Positions 36,908-46,194 of a stretch of 64,000 bases of DNA are shown piece by piece. The position numbers were made by a program, and so were the translations under genes. Within the stretch, counting starts at the first letter, position 1, and each line of letters begins with the position of its first letter. The notes beneath the pieces are model-generated. The model was not told where the DNA came from and did no database searches. It saw nothing but the letters and a program-made list of their open reading frames with translations. The stretch is from the NCBI GenBank assembly GCA_028873925.1, contig JAPPNA010000162.1:1-64000 (forward strand), written 5' to 3'. The stretch comes from Bacteroidota bacterium (GTDB lineage: Bacteria > Bacteroidota > Rhodothermia > Rhodothermales > Bin80).

Positions 36908-38275
36908 ATGTCCAGAACTTTGGTTTCTGCAGCCCTGATTGCCGCGTTGGGCGGGTTGCTGTTCGGCTTTGATACGGCGGTGATTTCGGGCGCGGAAGGT
37001 ACATTGCGGGTGCTGTTTGCCGATACGTACGCTCAGTGGAGCCTGACCCTCGGCTCGCCGGCGTTCTGGCACGGGGTGCTGGTGGCGAGCGCACTTGCGG
37101 GCACGGTGGTCGGATCGCTGGTTTTTGCGAAGCCGGCCGACCGCTACGGTCGCCGTGTAACACTGATGCTGATGGGCCTATTGTATCTGGTATCCGCACT
37201 AGGTAGTGCGGCAGCTTGGGATGCCCTGTCGTTCACCCTTTTCAGGTTCATCGGCGGACTGGGGGTAGGAGGGTCTTCCGTGATTGCACCGATGTATGTG
37301 GCGGAAATTGCCCCTGCGCGCCTCCGGGGCCGGCTGGTGGCCATGGTTCAGCTCAATATTGTACTCGGCATCCTGGTGGCGTATCTGTCCAACTATGTGA
37401 TTGCCCAACTGGGATTTGCCGAAGCCGAGTGGCGTTGGATGGTGGGTATTGAGGCGGTGCCGGCGGCGGCCTTCACGCTGCTGCTCTTTACAAATCCCCG
37501 CAGTCCGCGCTGGCTGATTGCCTCGGGTCGGGACCGTGAGGCCGCCGGGGTACTGGAGCGCCTGGGAACGCGCAAAGCTGCAGTGGAACGCGAAGTCGCC
37601 GCAATTCGCGCGTCGCTGGCCGCTGCCGGGCAGCATCTGACCGAGCGCTTCTTCCAGAAGAAATACCTCAAGCCGATTCTGCTCGCCGTTGCCATCGCCG
37701 CCTTCAATCAGCTCTCCGGCATCAATGCGATCATCTACTATACACGCCGCATCTTTGAAATGGCCGGATATGCCGGGACCTCCGCGCTGCTGCAGGCGGT
37801 GATCATCGGGGGCATCAATCTGGTGGCTACGGCGATTGCGCTGAGTGTGATTGATCATTTCGGGCGCAGGAAACTCATGATAGTCGGATCCATCGGCTAC
37901 ATCCTGAGCCTCAGTGCTACGGCATGGGCATTTTCGACCGAAACAACAGGACCGGTCATACTGTTCTGCATGATCGTATTTATCGCGTCCCACGCCTTTG
38001 GTCAGGGAGCCGTTATCTGGGTGTTCATCGGGGAAATATTTCCGAACAGTGTCCGGGCACGGGGACAGAGTCTGGGCAGTTTCGTTCACTGGATCATGGC
38101 AGCGCTTATCTCGCTGACCTTCCCGATGATCGCTGAGGTATCTTCGTCCGGCATTTTCGTCTTCTACGCAGGCTGTATGGTCGTGCAACTGATATGGGTG
38201 CTCACCGTTATGCCTGAAACCAAGGGGGTCCCGCTGGAGGAAATGGAACAGAAACTGGGTATTACCGATACCTGA
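36908..38275 (+). CDS. Sugar:H+ symporter, MFS sugar porter family
   Basis: A 455-residue, 12-helix permease related to XylE/GalP. Hallmarks are ALGGLLFGFDTAVISGA in helix 1, DRYGRRVTLMLMG after helix 2, RFIGGLGVGGSSVIAPMYVA with ARLRGRLVA, QLSGINAIIYYTRRIF in helix 7 and GQGAVIWVFIGEIFPNSVRA. Upstream open codons reach 36692 but would overlap the divergent lipoprotein gene, and the ATG at 36908 gives the standard N terminus. Followed after four bases by a sodium:solute symporter gene. Transport of hexose or pentose is likely. Confidence 0.93.
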   Translation: MSRTLVSAALIAALGGLLFGFDTAVISGAEGTLRVLFADTYAQWSLTLGSPAFWHGVLVASALAGTVVGSLVFAKPADRYGRRVTLMLMGLLYLVSALGSAAAWDALSFTLFRFIGGLGVGGSSVIAPMYVAEIAPARLRGRLVAMVQLNIVLGILVAYLSNYVIAQLGFAEAEWRWMVGIEAVPAAAFTLLLFTNPRSPRWLIASGRDREAAGVLERLGTRKAAVEREVAAIRASLAAAGQHLTERFFQKKYLKPILLAVAIAAFNQLSGINAIIYYTRRIFEMAGYAGTSALLQAVIIGGINLVATAIALSVIDHFGRRKLMIVGSIGYILSLSATAWAFSTETTGPVILFCMIVFIASHAFGQGAVIWVFIGEIFPNSVRARGQSLGSFVHWIMAALISLTFPMIAEVSSSGIFVFYAGCMVVQLIWVLTVMPETKGVPLEEMEQKLGITDT

Positions 38276-38279
38276 TAGG

Positions 38280-39836
38280 ATGCTGACGCTGGTGGACTAT
38301 ATCGTCATTGTGGTATATCTGGTCGGCGTGGCCGCCCTGGGCATTTACATGGGCGGGCGTCAGCGGTCCACCTCGGACTACTTCCTGGGCAGCCGCAATC
38401 TGCCTTGGTGGGCGGTCTGCTTCTCCGTGGTGGCTACCGAAACCAGCACCCTGACCATCATCAGCGTCCCGGCGATCGCCTACGGCGGCAGTATGACTTT
38501 TCTGCAGATAACCGGGGGTTATCTGCTGGGGCGCCTGGCGGTTAGCGTGTTCTTTCTGCCAGAGTACTTTAAGGGCAATCTGACGACCGCCTACGCCTTT
38601 TTGGGCCGGCGATTCGGCGATCGAATGCGCATGACTGCCTCGGTGACCTTCATGGTGACCCGCCTGCTGGCCGATGGTGTGCGTCTGTTTGCTACGGCGA
38701 TCCCCCTCAAAGTGATAGCCGACAGCGCGGGACTCACCCTGTTCGGCGCGCCGGTTACCTATCTGCAGATCATCGTACTGCTCGGGATCGTCACCGTGAT
38801 TTACACCATGATCGGCGGCATTCGGGCGGTCGTATGGATGGATGTCATCCAGATGATCCTCTATCTGGGGGGCGGGTTGCTGGCCATCGTGCTGCTGGTA
38901 CAGATCATCCCCCAAGGCGGATGGAGCGAGGCGGCTGCGGCCGGTAAGTTCAGGATACTGGATTTCGGAATGGGCGGATCCTTTGCGGACTGGATCACCC
39001 AGCCCTATGTGTTTATCACGGCGCTGGTGGGCGGCGGAATTTTTTCGATGGCATCGCACGGGACCGATCAGCTGATCGTCCAGCGGCTGCTGACCTGCCG
39101 GAATGTACAGGACAGCCGGAAAGCACTGGTCGGCAGCGCCGTGGTCGTGGCCGCACAGTTCGCGCTGTTTCTGATGGTGGGGGCCCTACTGTGGGTCCAT
39201 TACGCCGGACAGTCTCCGGATGCATTAGGGCTCAGTCGGGCGGATGAGATATTTCCCAAATACATGATTGAGGGGCTCCCGGCCGGCCTCTCCGGCCTGC
39301 TGCTGGCCGGAATCCTCGCGGCCGCCATGAGCACCCTGTCGTCGTCGCTCAATTCACTGGCCTCGTCTACGATGATGGACCTGTATGAGCGGCTCATCAG
39401 GCGGCCCCTCGCCGACACGCGTGCGCTGCGGCTGTCCCGGTGGATGACGCTGGCGTGGGGGGGCCTGTTTGTGGTGTTTGCGAGCCTGTTTGAGGACACG
39501 CAGAATCCGATCGTGGAGCTGGGCCTGGCGATCGCCTCCTTCACGTACGGCGGGCTGCTCGGAGCCTTCCTGCTGGGACTGCTGGTTGCGCGCGCACGTG
39601 AGTCGGACGCAATCCTGGCATTTATCGTTACCATCGGCGCGATGGTAGGGATCATTTTCGGCCTTTGGCACCATCCGGAGCAGGGCTGGATCTTCACATT
39701 CATGCCCGGTGACGCGTACATTGCGGCCGAAGGACTGCGTCAGGTGGCGTGGCCCTGGTATACGGCGCTGGGAAGCGGACTGGCGGTGGGGATGGGGACG
39801 CTGCTGTCTGCCCGGTACAGACTAAGACAGGGATGA
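38280..39836 (+). CDS. Sodium:solute symporter (SSS family)
   Basis: A 518-residue, 13-helix Na+-coupled importer. It starts with DYIVIVVYLVGVAALGIY and has the family motifs SDYFLGSRNLPWWAV, ATETSTLTIISVPAIAYGG, and HGTDQLIVQRLLTCRN and AAAMSTLSSSLNSLASSTMM (Na+-site serines). Substrates may be sugars, iodide, proline or sialic acid; the neighbour points to sugars or polyols. The stop overlaps the ATG of the PgpH gene (ATGA). Confidence 0.93.
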   Translation: MLTLVDYIVIVVYLVGVAALGIYMGGRQRSTSDYFLGSRNLPWWAVCFSVVATETSTLTIISVPAIAYGGSMTFLQITGGYLLGRLAVSVFFLPEYFKGNLTTAYAFLGRRFGDRMRMTASVTFMVTRLLADGVRLFATAIPLKVIADSAGLTLFGAPVTYLQIIVLLGIVTVIYTMIGGIRAVVWMDVIQMILYLGGGLLAIVLLVQIIPQGGWSEAAAAGKFRILDFGMGGSFADWITQPYVFITALVGGGIFSMASHGTDQLIVQRLLTCRNVQDSRKALVGSAVVVAAQFALFLMVGALLWVHYAGQSPDALGLSRADEIFPKYMIEGLPAGLSGLLLAGILAAAMSTLSSSLNSLASSTMMDLYERLIRRPLADTRALRLSRWMTLAWGGLFVVFASLFEDTQNPIVELGLAIASFTYGGLLGAFLLGLLVARARESDAILAFIVTIGAMVGIIFGLWHHPEQGWIFTFMPGDAYIAAEGLRQVAWPWYTALGSGLAVGMGTLLSARYRLRQG

Positions 39837-42187
39837 GTTTACTGACGAAAATCCGGCGTGTGCTTCGGCTCAACCGCGTCCCTGAGGGCCGGTGGTTCCG
39901 AATCGTCGTGCTCGCTGCGCTGGTGAGCCTGACGGCCCTGGCCTTTTATCATGAGAATGTGCGGGAATTTGCGGTGGAGGAGGGGGAGATGTGGAGTGGG
40001 CGGACGATACAGGCACCGTTTGATTTTCCGCTGAGAAAATCGGAAGACTCGCTGCGGGCCGAGCGCGCGCGTGTGCGGCAGACTGTGGAGCCGATCTTCT
40101 ACCGCGTCCCCGACGCGGCCGGACGGATGCAGCGCAATCATGATGTGGTCGGCCGGGAACTGGACCTGGTCTTTGCGCGGTATGCAAACTATCTGATGCG
40201 CGCCAAGCGGGACAGCCTTGCGGTCAGTGAAGAAGAAGGCCCGGTCCGCCTCTCACCGACCACAGTTCAGGACTCGCTGGCCTACCTGGAGGCTCGGCAG
40301 GGTGTGACGGTACGATTCACCGAGGACCAGTGGCGTTGGCTGGGCTGGGACTACGCGCAGCGACTGCCATCGATGCCGGATGCGCAGCGCGGTGACTTTG
40401 CGCCCGCGCCGCCGATGTATGAGTCCATCCTGGAGGCGGTCTACACCCGCAGCGGGCGGCTGCAGGCCGGCGTGCTGAGCATACCGATTGACAGCATCCA
40501 TACCCGCGAAATCAGTCTGCGGGACACTACGGACAGCTCGTTTGAGATCGTTTCCAAAAGCGAGCTGATCGGACTCAATGCGCTATACGAACGGATCAGC
40601 GACTATGCGGAGGACTATCTGAGCCTGGATACGGCCGAAAGGCTGAATGTGGGTGAACAGCTGCTGGCCGCCATATTCGTGCCCGGGCTTGAATATCAGC
40701 GGGCCTCTACGGAGCTGCTGTGGCAGGAGGCGGAGGCGGGTATTTCAGAAGTCCGCGGCATGGTGTCACAGGGGGAAGAGATCGTTCGACGCGGGGAACA
40801 GGTTAGCGCCGAAACCCGCCAGAAGCTGCAATCACTGGCCACAACGCGGCTGGAATTTCAGCGGACCGGCGATTCCCGGCTGATCGTTTCGGAGCTGATC
40901 AGCTGGCGCACGCTCGGCAAGATCCTCATTGCGCTCGCCACTTTCATGGTGTTCTGCCTGTATCTGCTGATGGCCCGTCCTGCGGTGGTGAGGGACAACA
41001 ATCTGGTGCTGCTGATCGGACTGGTGTATGCAGGGGTCATTCTGCTGTTTTATGCGGCGGTTCGCGAAGATCCGGACTTCCTGTATGTGGTTCCGGTCGT
41101 GGTGGCCTCGGTGCTGTTTACGATTGTGTTTGATTCGCGTGTGGGGCTCGTCGGTACGCTCACGCTCGCGCTTATTGGGGGGCTGATCCTGGACTTTGAT
41201 TTTCAATATACTTACGCCACACTGGCCGCCGGCGGCTGCGCGGTCTACAGCGTCCGGGACATCCGAAACCGGGGACAGCTGTTCTACAGCGCTGGCTTCG
41301 CCCTGGTCGGCTACGGCATCGTGCTGGCCTCATTCTGGCTGCTGGACTACAGCTCTACGCTTACTCTGGGGAAGTACGCGGTACTCGTAGGTATCAGCTC
41401 ATTTTTGCTGGTGACGACCTACCCGTTCTTGTGGGTCCTTGAGCGTCTCTTCGGCATTACAACGGATCTGCGCCTGATGGAGCTGGCAGACACCAACCAG
41501 CCGCTGCTCAAACTGCTCAGCAATCAGGCACCAGGCACATTCAATCACGCTGTTCAGGTGTCCAATATTGCGGAAACAGTCGCAGAAACCCTCGGGGCCA
41601 ATGCGCTGCTTGCCAGGCTGGGCGGGCTGTATCATGATATAGGGAAGTCGTACAAGCCGGAAGCCTTTACCGAAAACCAGCGCGGTGGCATCAATCTTCA
41701 CGACCAGCTGACACCACGTCTCAGTGCCCGGCTCATTATTGCCCATGTGGAGGAAGGGGTCAAACTTGGGCGTGAACACGAACTGCCCCGGCCGATCATT
41801 GATCTGATCGCGACGCATCATGGTACCACAACCACCGCCTACTTCTATCACAAGGCCAAGTCAGCCAAGCGGGAGGGGGCCGAGCCCGTCAACGCGGATG
41901 ATTTCCGGTATCCCGGACCTCGACCCCAAACAAAAGAGGCGGCGATCCTGATGCTCACCGACAGTACGGAAGCCGCCAGCCGCAGCCTCCAGACCCAGGA
42001 CGAAAAGACGCTCCGCAGCCTGATTGACAACATCGTGGCGGCCCGCATTAGGGAGGGAGAACTGGACGATTGCGGTCTGACGTTCAGGGACATCCGCCTG
42101 ATTAAAGCCACACTGCTCAAGCAGCTGTGCGCCATCTACTACATCCGCCCGGAATACCCGGATCAGAGGCCGCCCCGGTCGAAGTGA
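39833..42187 (+). CDS. pgpH: 7TM-HD phosphodiesterase, PgpH type
   Basis: A 784-residue membrane protein. An N-terminal helix is followed by the extracytoplasmic 7TMR-HDED domain (about residues 50-380), seven transmembrane helices (about 385-560) and a C-terminal HD domain with LYHDIGKSYKPEAF (H601, D602) and ATHHGTTTTAYFYHKAKS. In Firmicutes this family (PgpH/YqfF) cleaves c-di-AMP to pApA. The same reaction is likely here, linking second messenger turnover to an external ligand. I use the ATG at 39833 because it overlaps the symporter stop and starts with SLLTKIRRV; the upstream codons of the open frame lie inside the symporter gene. Confidence 0.93.
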   Translation: MSLLTKIRRVLRLNRVPEGRWFRIVVLAALVSLTALAFYHENVREFAVEEGEMWSGRTIQAPFDFPLRKSEDSLRAERARVRQTVEPIFYRVPDAAGRMQRNHDVVGRELDLVFARYANYLMRAKRDSLAVSEEEGPVRLSPTTVQDSLAYLEARQGVTVRFTEDQWRWLGWDYAQRLPSMPDAQRGDFAPAPPMYESILEAVYTRSGRLQAGVLSIPIDSIHTREISLRDTTDSSFEIVSKSELIGLNALYERISDYAEDYLSLDTAERLNVGEQLLAAIFVPGLEYQRASTELLWQEAEAGISEVRGMVSQGEEIVRRGEQVSAETRQKLQSLATTRLEFQRTGDSRLIVSELISWRTLGKILIALATFMVFCLYLLMARPAVVRDNNLVLLIGLVYAGVILLFYAAVREDPDFLYVVPVVVASVLFTIVFDSRVGLVGTLTLALIGGLILDFDFQYTYATLAAGGCAVYSVRDIRNRGQLFYSAGFALVGYGIVLASFWLLDYSSTLTLGKYAVLVGISSFLLVTTYPFLWVLERLFGITTDLRLMELADTNQPLLKLLSNQAPGTFNHAVQVSNIAETVAETLGANALLARLGGLYHDIGKSYKPEAFTENQRGGINLHDQLTPRLSARLIIAHVEEGVKLGREHELPRPIIDLIATHHGTTTTAYFYHKAKSAKREGAEPVNADDFRYPGPRPQTKEAAILMLTDSTEAASRSLQTQDEKTLRSLIDNIVAARIREGELDDCGLTFRDIRLIKATLLKQLCAIYYIRPEYPDQRPPRSK

Positions 42188-42191
42188 TTTA

Positions 42192-42209
42192 TTCACTCAG
42201 CTGAATGAA
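42192..42209. repeat. 18-base palindrome at the 3' end of the AlbA-type gene
   Basis: TTCACTCAG directly followed by CTGAATGAA: nine-base arms with one mismatch, between the convergent stops of pgpH and the AlbA-type regulator. It shares the TCACTCA/TGAATGA element with the repeats at the other end of the same gene. Confidence 0.7.
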
Positions 42210-43779
42210 TGATTGAATAGGCTGTGGACCTGGCTTTTCCGACGGACTGAAGACGTCCCTGGTTCACGAGTGCCTGCAGCAGTCGGGTAGCTTTTGAGCC
42301 GTTGAGTCCCAGCAGATTGATGACATCGCGTCGGCGGATCCGGCCATGTTTCCGGGCAAAGTTCAGGAGTGCTTCCGTATCCTGCCGGCCGATCGTGGCG
42401 GCTGATGGAGCGCGGATGGGGGGCGGATCCGCAGGCAGGTCGGCGGGGGCGTGATCCAGCATGGACAGGAGCCTGCGGGCCTGCCGGGTATCGCATTGGG
42501 CGAGGCGGGCGGCTTCGTACACATCCATGGGATCGTTCGGAGGCAGCTGGGAAAGCAGCAGGAGGGCCTGGGTGGGCAGCGCATAGCCCAAGCGGTCTTT
42601 CGCGCGGGTGATGCGAGTCAGCAGCGACAGGCTGGCCGGTCGAGTGCTCAGTTCAACCACCACCTTATGAGCGGTAGACTGCGTGAAGGAGGGGGCCATA
42701 CGGCCGTGCTTCAGCAGCCCCCCGTAGATGTGGTCTAGTCCGCGACCGGAGCGTCGGGTCAGTCCGATACGCATCATCGCGGTGGCCAGGACCGGGTTGC
42801 GCGTCACTGGATCCGCATTCAGCAGTCGGGAAGGATCGATATCCGGCAGGAAGCCGCCCGGGCTGGTGATGGTAACCGAGTTGAGACCCCACTTGATCTG
42901 AATAGGGCCAAACCGCCCGTAATCGCGGTGGATAAAAGCATTGGTTACGGATTCTTTCAGGCACGCCCGGGCCAGGCTGGGTACCCGGATCAGATGTTGA
43001 TCCACATGTATATTGACCGCGGTCACGCGTTCCTGATAGTATTGCTCAATCAATTCATACAGCATCAGCAGCGGCGAGCGGTGGTATTGGTGTCCGTCAG
43101 GGTCGCCGATGGCCAGTTCGTGCGCCGGTACATGGCGCGTCAGGGCTTCCGGTGTCCCGGCAAGCAGCAGGCCCGCAACGGTAGGCACGCGCCTGCCGCC
43201 ATAGTCCACCGTCAGCTGCAGTGTCTCGTCCAGCTCCGCATTGGTGAGCGCCTGCAGGTCAGGCTCACCCCCGAATCTCAAGACTGCCTGGCGAATTCTG
43301 GCGCGTTCCAGATCGGACAGGTCCCCCAACCCAGCCTCCGGCACCGGCTGGGCGGTGACATCCAACACGCCACTACCGGCGAGCCTGGAAGCAAAGTGAT
43401 AGGGCAGTAGAGGGCGGTTTTCAAAACCGCCCTTAAACGTTTTCCGCCGCCCGTAAATCCTTCCGTCGTCGGTGGCAACCAGTTGGGCGGACCTGGGCAC
43501 CTCAAGCCGGAGCACACGCGTCTGCTGAATCCTGTGCGACCCAGCCCGGACCGCAACCGCCGGATGCGTCCCCTGGGCAATACGCCGTACAAGCCGCGTT
43601 CCGTCATCCCGATGAGGACGCAGTCCGCTGACCCGACCATCCGGCTCAATGCCGAGATAGATCAGACCGCCATCCGTGTTGGCCAGACTGGCTGCGGCTA
43701 AGGCTAAGGATTCGTCGCCATGCCCATTGTAATCACTCACGTACATAACAGTGAGTGATTCCATTTCTAATTCACTCAT
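42193..43779 (-). CDS. AlbA_2-domain transcriptional regulator-like protein
   Basis: A 528-residue protein of the Schlafen/AlbA_2 group. The N-terminal domain has ALAAASLANTDGGLIYLGIE (about residues 27-46); the middle carries a HATPase_c_4-like part with LARACLKESVTNAFIHRDYG and NPVLATAMMRIGLTRRSGRG; the end is winged-helix type (RIRRRDVINLLGLNGSKATR). These proteins act as DNA-binding regulators or in nucleic acid defence. The first residues differ from the usual ESxxLEFK start. ATG at 43779 is the longest form; an alternative ATG at 43746 lies within the spacer of a perfect inverted repeat, suggesting self-regulation. Confidence 0.85.
   Translation of the reverse strand: MSELEMESLTVMYVSDYNGHGDESLALAAASLANTDGGLIYLGIEPDGRVSGLRPHRDDGTRLVRRIAQGTHPAVAVRAGSHRIQQTRVLRLEVPRSAQLVATDDGRIYGRRKTFKGGFENRPLLPYHFASRLAGSGVLDVTAQPVPEAGLGDLSDLERARIRQAVLRFGGEPDLQALTNAELDETLQLTVDYGGRRVPTVAGLLLAGTPEALTRHVPAHELAIGDPDGHQYHRSPLLMLYELIEQYYQERVTAVNIHVDQHLIRVPSLARACLKESVTNAFIHRDYGRFGPIQIKWGLNSVTITSPGGFLPDIDPSRLLNADPVTRNPVLATAMMRIGLTRRSGRGLDHIYGGLLKHGRMAPSFTQSTAHKVVVELSTRPASLSLLTRITRAKDRLGYALPTQALLLLSQLPPNDPMDVYEAARLAQCDTRQARRLLSMLDHAPADLPADPPPIRAPSAATIGRQDTEALLNFARKHGRIRRRDVINLLGLNGSKATRLLQALVNQGRLQSVGKARSTAYSIIHSAE
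43731..43760. promoter_or_regulatory. Perfect inverted repeat at the start of the AlbA-type gene
   Basis: AATCACTCAC (43731-43740), ten-base spacer, GTGAGTGATT (43751-43760). Both ten-base arms match perfectly. It lies in the first codons of the gene and includes its second possible ATG (43746) in the spacer. A further half element TTCACTCA lies at 43771-43778. It is a candidate operator; binding is inferred. Confidence 0.6.
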
Positions 43780-44209
43780 GCGTTTGAATGTAATTATTCG
43801 TACGGATCCAGATGGCTGAATGAAGATGCTGTATGAATGAGTTAACGTTCGTGCGCGCGAAAGGTGCGCGTGAATAAATGATGGCGGTCATGCTGTCCGT
43901 ATGTGCAGGGCGGGTGGGGCTCGCGTTATGTTCATGTCGGTCGTGCCGGGTGAGTCAGGGGGTGAGGCGGTCTTGTCATCCGGGTCGTATCAGCGGGCTG
44001 GCTGGCCGGAAGAGGCGCTGATTCCCTGCAGCAGCGGAATTCCCATGACAGCAACGGCAACCGAACGGCGCAGATCACCGGCGGGGCTCAGCCAGGGTCG
44101 GGATAACCGGGTGCTGCCCGAATCTTTGCCGGTGCTGTTTACTCAAACCGGTCCGTGTACTGTGGAGATTTGACGGATCGGCTGCGATGTCGGGGGATTG
44201 GGCCCGTCA
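43780..44209. other. 430-base gap with TGAATGA-type direct repeats and a hairpin
   Basis: This gap should hold the promoter of the AlbA-type gene. It contains TGAATGAA at 43817-43824, TGAATGAG at 43834-43841 and TGAATAAATGA at 43871-43881, similar to the arms of the nearby inverted repeat. A plus-strand hairpin, 43848-43874, pairs TTCGTGCGCGC with GTGCGCGTGAA across a short GAAAG loop, with several G-T pairs. The remaining 320 bases have no gene I trust; plus frame 43901-44173 looks like chance. Confidence 0.45.
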
Positions 44210-45034
44210 CTATAAATCCCGATGACGCTGGGACAGCCAGCCAACGCCTACGAATACGACAGCATAAATCAGCGCGATCAGGACCAGCTCCTCAACAGGG
44301 CGAAAGGCATACGGAGCCGCCCCCTCACTAATAAGGTCAGCGTTGACGGATTCAAGCAGGTCAGGATACCACGCCAGGTCATCCCTCAGCTCCTCCGACA
44401 CATGCATGGGCAGGTACTCAGCCAAATGCCGCAGCACGGTGTCTGACAATCTCAACAAGACCGCAATGATTTCCTCCAGGATCATGTACAAAAACAGGAT
44501 ACCCAGTGCCGGCCCCGCGGACCGTACCAAGGTAGCAATCATCAGCCCCATTCCGCCGCCCTGTAACAGCGCTGCCGTTAATCCGGCACAATACGCAAGA
44601 TCAGCCAGGCGCACGAATTGGGGGCCGGAATCGTCCCCACTCACCAACGCGCCGATACCACCGATCAGAATCGGGATCAGCAGAAACAGCCCGGTCAGCA
44701 CGCCCAACAGGAGGACCTTACCACCGTAAGCCTGGTCCCTGCTGAGACCGTTTATAACCATTTGACGACCCGTGCGCCAGGTATACTCGGGCGCACAGAG
44801 CAGAATCATGAGCACGGGAACTAGGAATATCCCGCCCCCCTCGTGGAAGCCCAAAATCTGCGGCCAGCTGTCCGGCAAAGCAAAAGTCCGACCAGGGAAC
44901 TGCGCTGTTCGCACGGAGATGACCGTGAAGATCGTGTTGAGCGCTACTGCTAACAGGAGAATCACCCAGAAGGCGACCCGACTTCTGGTCTTGAGCACCT
45001 CTATCCTGAAGAGAATCTGCAGCTTCCCGCTCAT
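44210..45034 (-). CDS. ABC-2 type transporter permease
   Basis: A 274-residue inner-membrane protein with six hydrophobic helices (for example FWVILLLAVALNTIFTVI and VELVLIALIYAVVFVGVG-like text at the ends). It has a cytoplasmic N terminus and an early loop QILGFHEGGGIF, fitting permeases of the ABC-2 exporter group related to gliding or bacteriocin-immunity exporters. Its start overlaps the ATPase stop by four bases, so the two form one exporter. The substrate is unknown. Confidence 0.87.
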   Translation of the reverse strand: MSGKLQILFRIEVLKTRSRVAFWVILLLAVALNTIFTVISVRTAQFPGRTFALPDSWPQILGFHEGGGIFLVPVLMILLCAPEYTWRTGRQMVINGLSRDQAYGGKVLLLGVLTGLFLLIPILIGGIGALVSGDDSGPQFVRLADLAYCAGLTAALLQGGGMGLMIATLVRSAGPALGILFLYMILEEIIAVLLRLSDTVLRHLAEYLPMHVSEELRDDLAWYPDLLESVNADLISEGAAPYAFRPVEELVLIALIYAVVFVGVGWLSQRHRDL

Positions 45035-45960
45035 GAATCCTCCGGCACGGGCTTACCGTCAGTCAGATCCATGAAGATGCTCTCCAAGCTGTCGCGATAC
45101 GGTGCGAGATGGGACAGATAGATGCCCTGTCGGGCGAGGAATCGGTTTACGCCGACCAGATCTCCGTCTGTCAGCGTCACAATGACCCCTTCCTCCGTCT
45201 GGCGCACGACTGCCGCGGCCGCGTAGCCCTTCAGTGCGTTCAGTATTTCATCGTTGGTGTCCGCCCGGAGCAGGGCGCGCGTCCCCTGACTGACCACTTC
45301 TTCCACCGACCCCTGCGTTAGGATTTTTCCCTTATGGATAATTGCGACATGGGAGCAGACCCGCTCAACCTCCCACAACAGATGGCTTGACAGGAAAATG
45401 GTCCTGCCGCGGGCGGCCAGCGAGCGGATGATTCGGCGAATGTCCCGCATTCCCTGCGGGTCCAACCCATTCGCCGGCTCGTCAAGGATAATGAGCTCTG
45501 GATCATTCAGCATGGCAGCCGCAAGCGCGAGCCGCTGCTTCATCCCCATTGAGTAGGCGCGGAAACGCCGATGCCCCTGGTCGGCCAGGTCAACTAGACT
45601 GAGACATTCTTCCACCCGGGCGTGACCGACCCCCTTAATGGTCGCGGCAATACGAAGGTTGTCGCGCCCGCTCAGGTAAGGGTAGAAATTGGGTGTCTCT
45701 ATGGTGGCTCCAATACAGGAACGGGCGGCCAATACGTCCTTGGGGGCGGAGGATCCGAAAAGCGAAAACCGGCCGCCGGTCGGACGAATGATGCCCAGGA
45801 GCATGCCAATGGTGGTCGTCTTGCCACTCCCATTGGGGCCCAGAAAGCCGAAAACCTGACCCTGCTCAACCGAAATGGATACGCTGTCTGCCGCCATGAC
45901 GGACTTCCCCCTGAGACTTCGGTAGCGTTTGCTCAGGTCGTGGGTCGCAACTATCGGCAT
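45031..45960 (-). CDS. ABC transporter ATP-binding protein (ABC-2 exporter)
   Basis: A 309-residue ATPase. Walker A is GPNGSGKTTT (about residues 39-48), the signature region is read as YSMGMKQRLALAAAML (about 140-155), Walker B is LIILDEPANGLD and the switch histidine is in IFLSSHLLWEVERV. The C-terminal 80 residues resemble the accessory domain of CcmA/NatA-type ATPases. It powers the permease encoded by the next gene. No partner outer protein is seen. Confidence 0.93.
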   Translation of the reverse strand: MPIVATHDLSKRYRSLRGKSVMAADSVSISVEQGQVFGFLGPNGSGKTTTIGMLLGIIRPTGGRFSLFGSSAPKDVLAARSCIGATIETPNFYPYLSGRDNLRIAATIKGVGHARVEECLSLVDLADQGHRRFRAYSMGMKQRLALAAAMLNDPELIILDEPANGLDPQGMRDIRRIIRSLAARGRTIFLSSHLLWEVERVCSHVAIIHKGKILTQGSVEEVVSQGTRALLRADTNDEILNALKGYAAAAVVRQTEEGVIVTLTDGDLVGVNRFLARQGIYLSHLAPYRDSLESIFMDLTDGKPVPEDS

Positions 45961-46194
45961 GGATCAGGCAGGGCGGGATTCAGGAGCTGGCGGAATTGAA
46001 TGCGGATGCAGACGCATTCGGCATTCCCCCAATACCGCCGTGCCGCCACCCGGTTGCACACGCAGAAAACATACGCAATCAGCAGCCTGGACTTCACGGC
46101 CATTGCCGGCAGCCCGCCTGACGCTGAATGCAGCTCGTCTGAAAACAGCGCAAACTATCATTGCCTCGTTTTGCGGGGAATAAGCGCGACCATC

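Noticed and set aside
37199-38188. Minus-strand open frame of 329 codons
   Set aside because: Antisense to the sugar permease gene; the residue mix (His, Asp, Arg, Gln) is that of a reversed membrane protein gene.
43901-44173. 90-codon plus frame ahead of the AlbA-type gene
   Set aside because: Low-complexity Gly/Ser/Pro text, no binding site, no similarity; probably chance.
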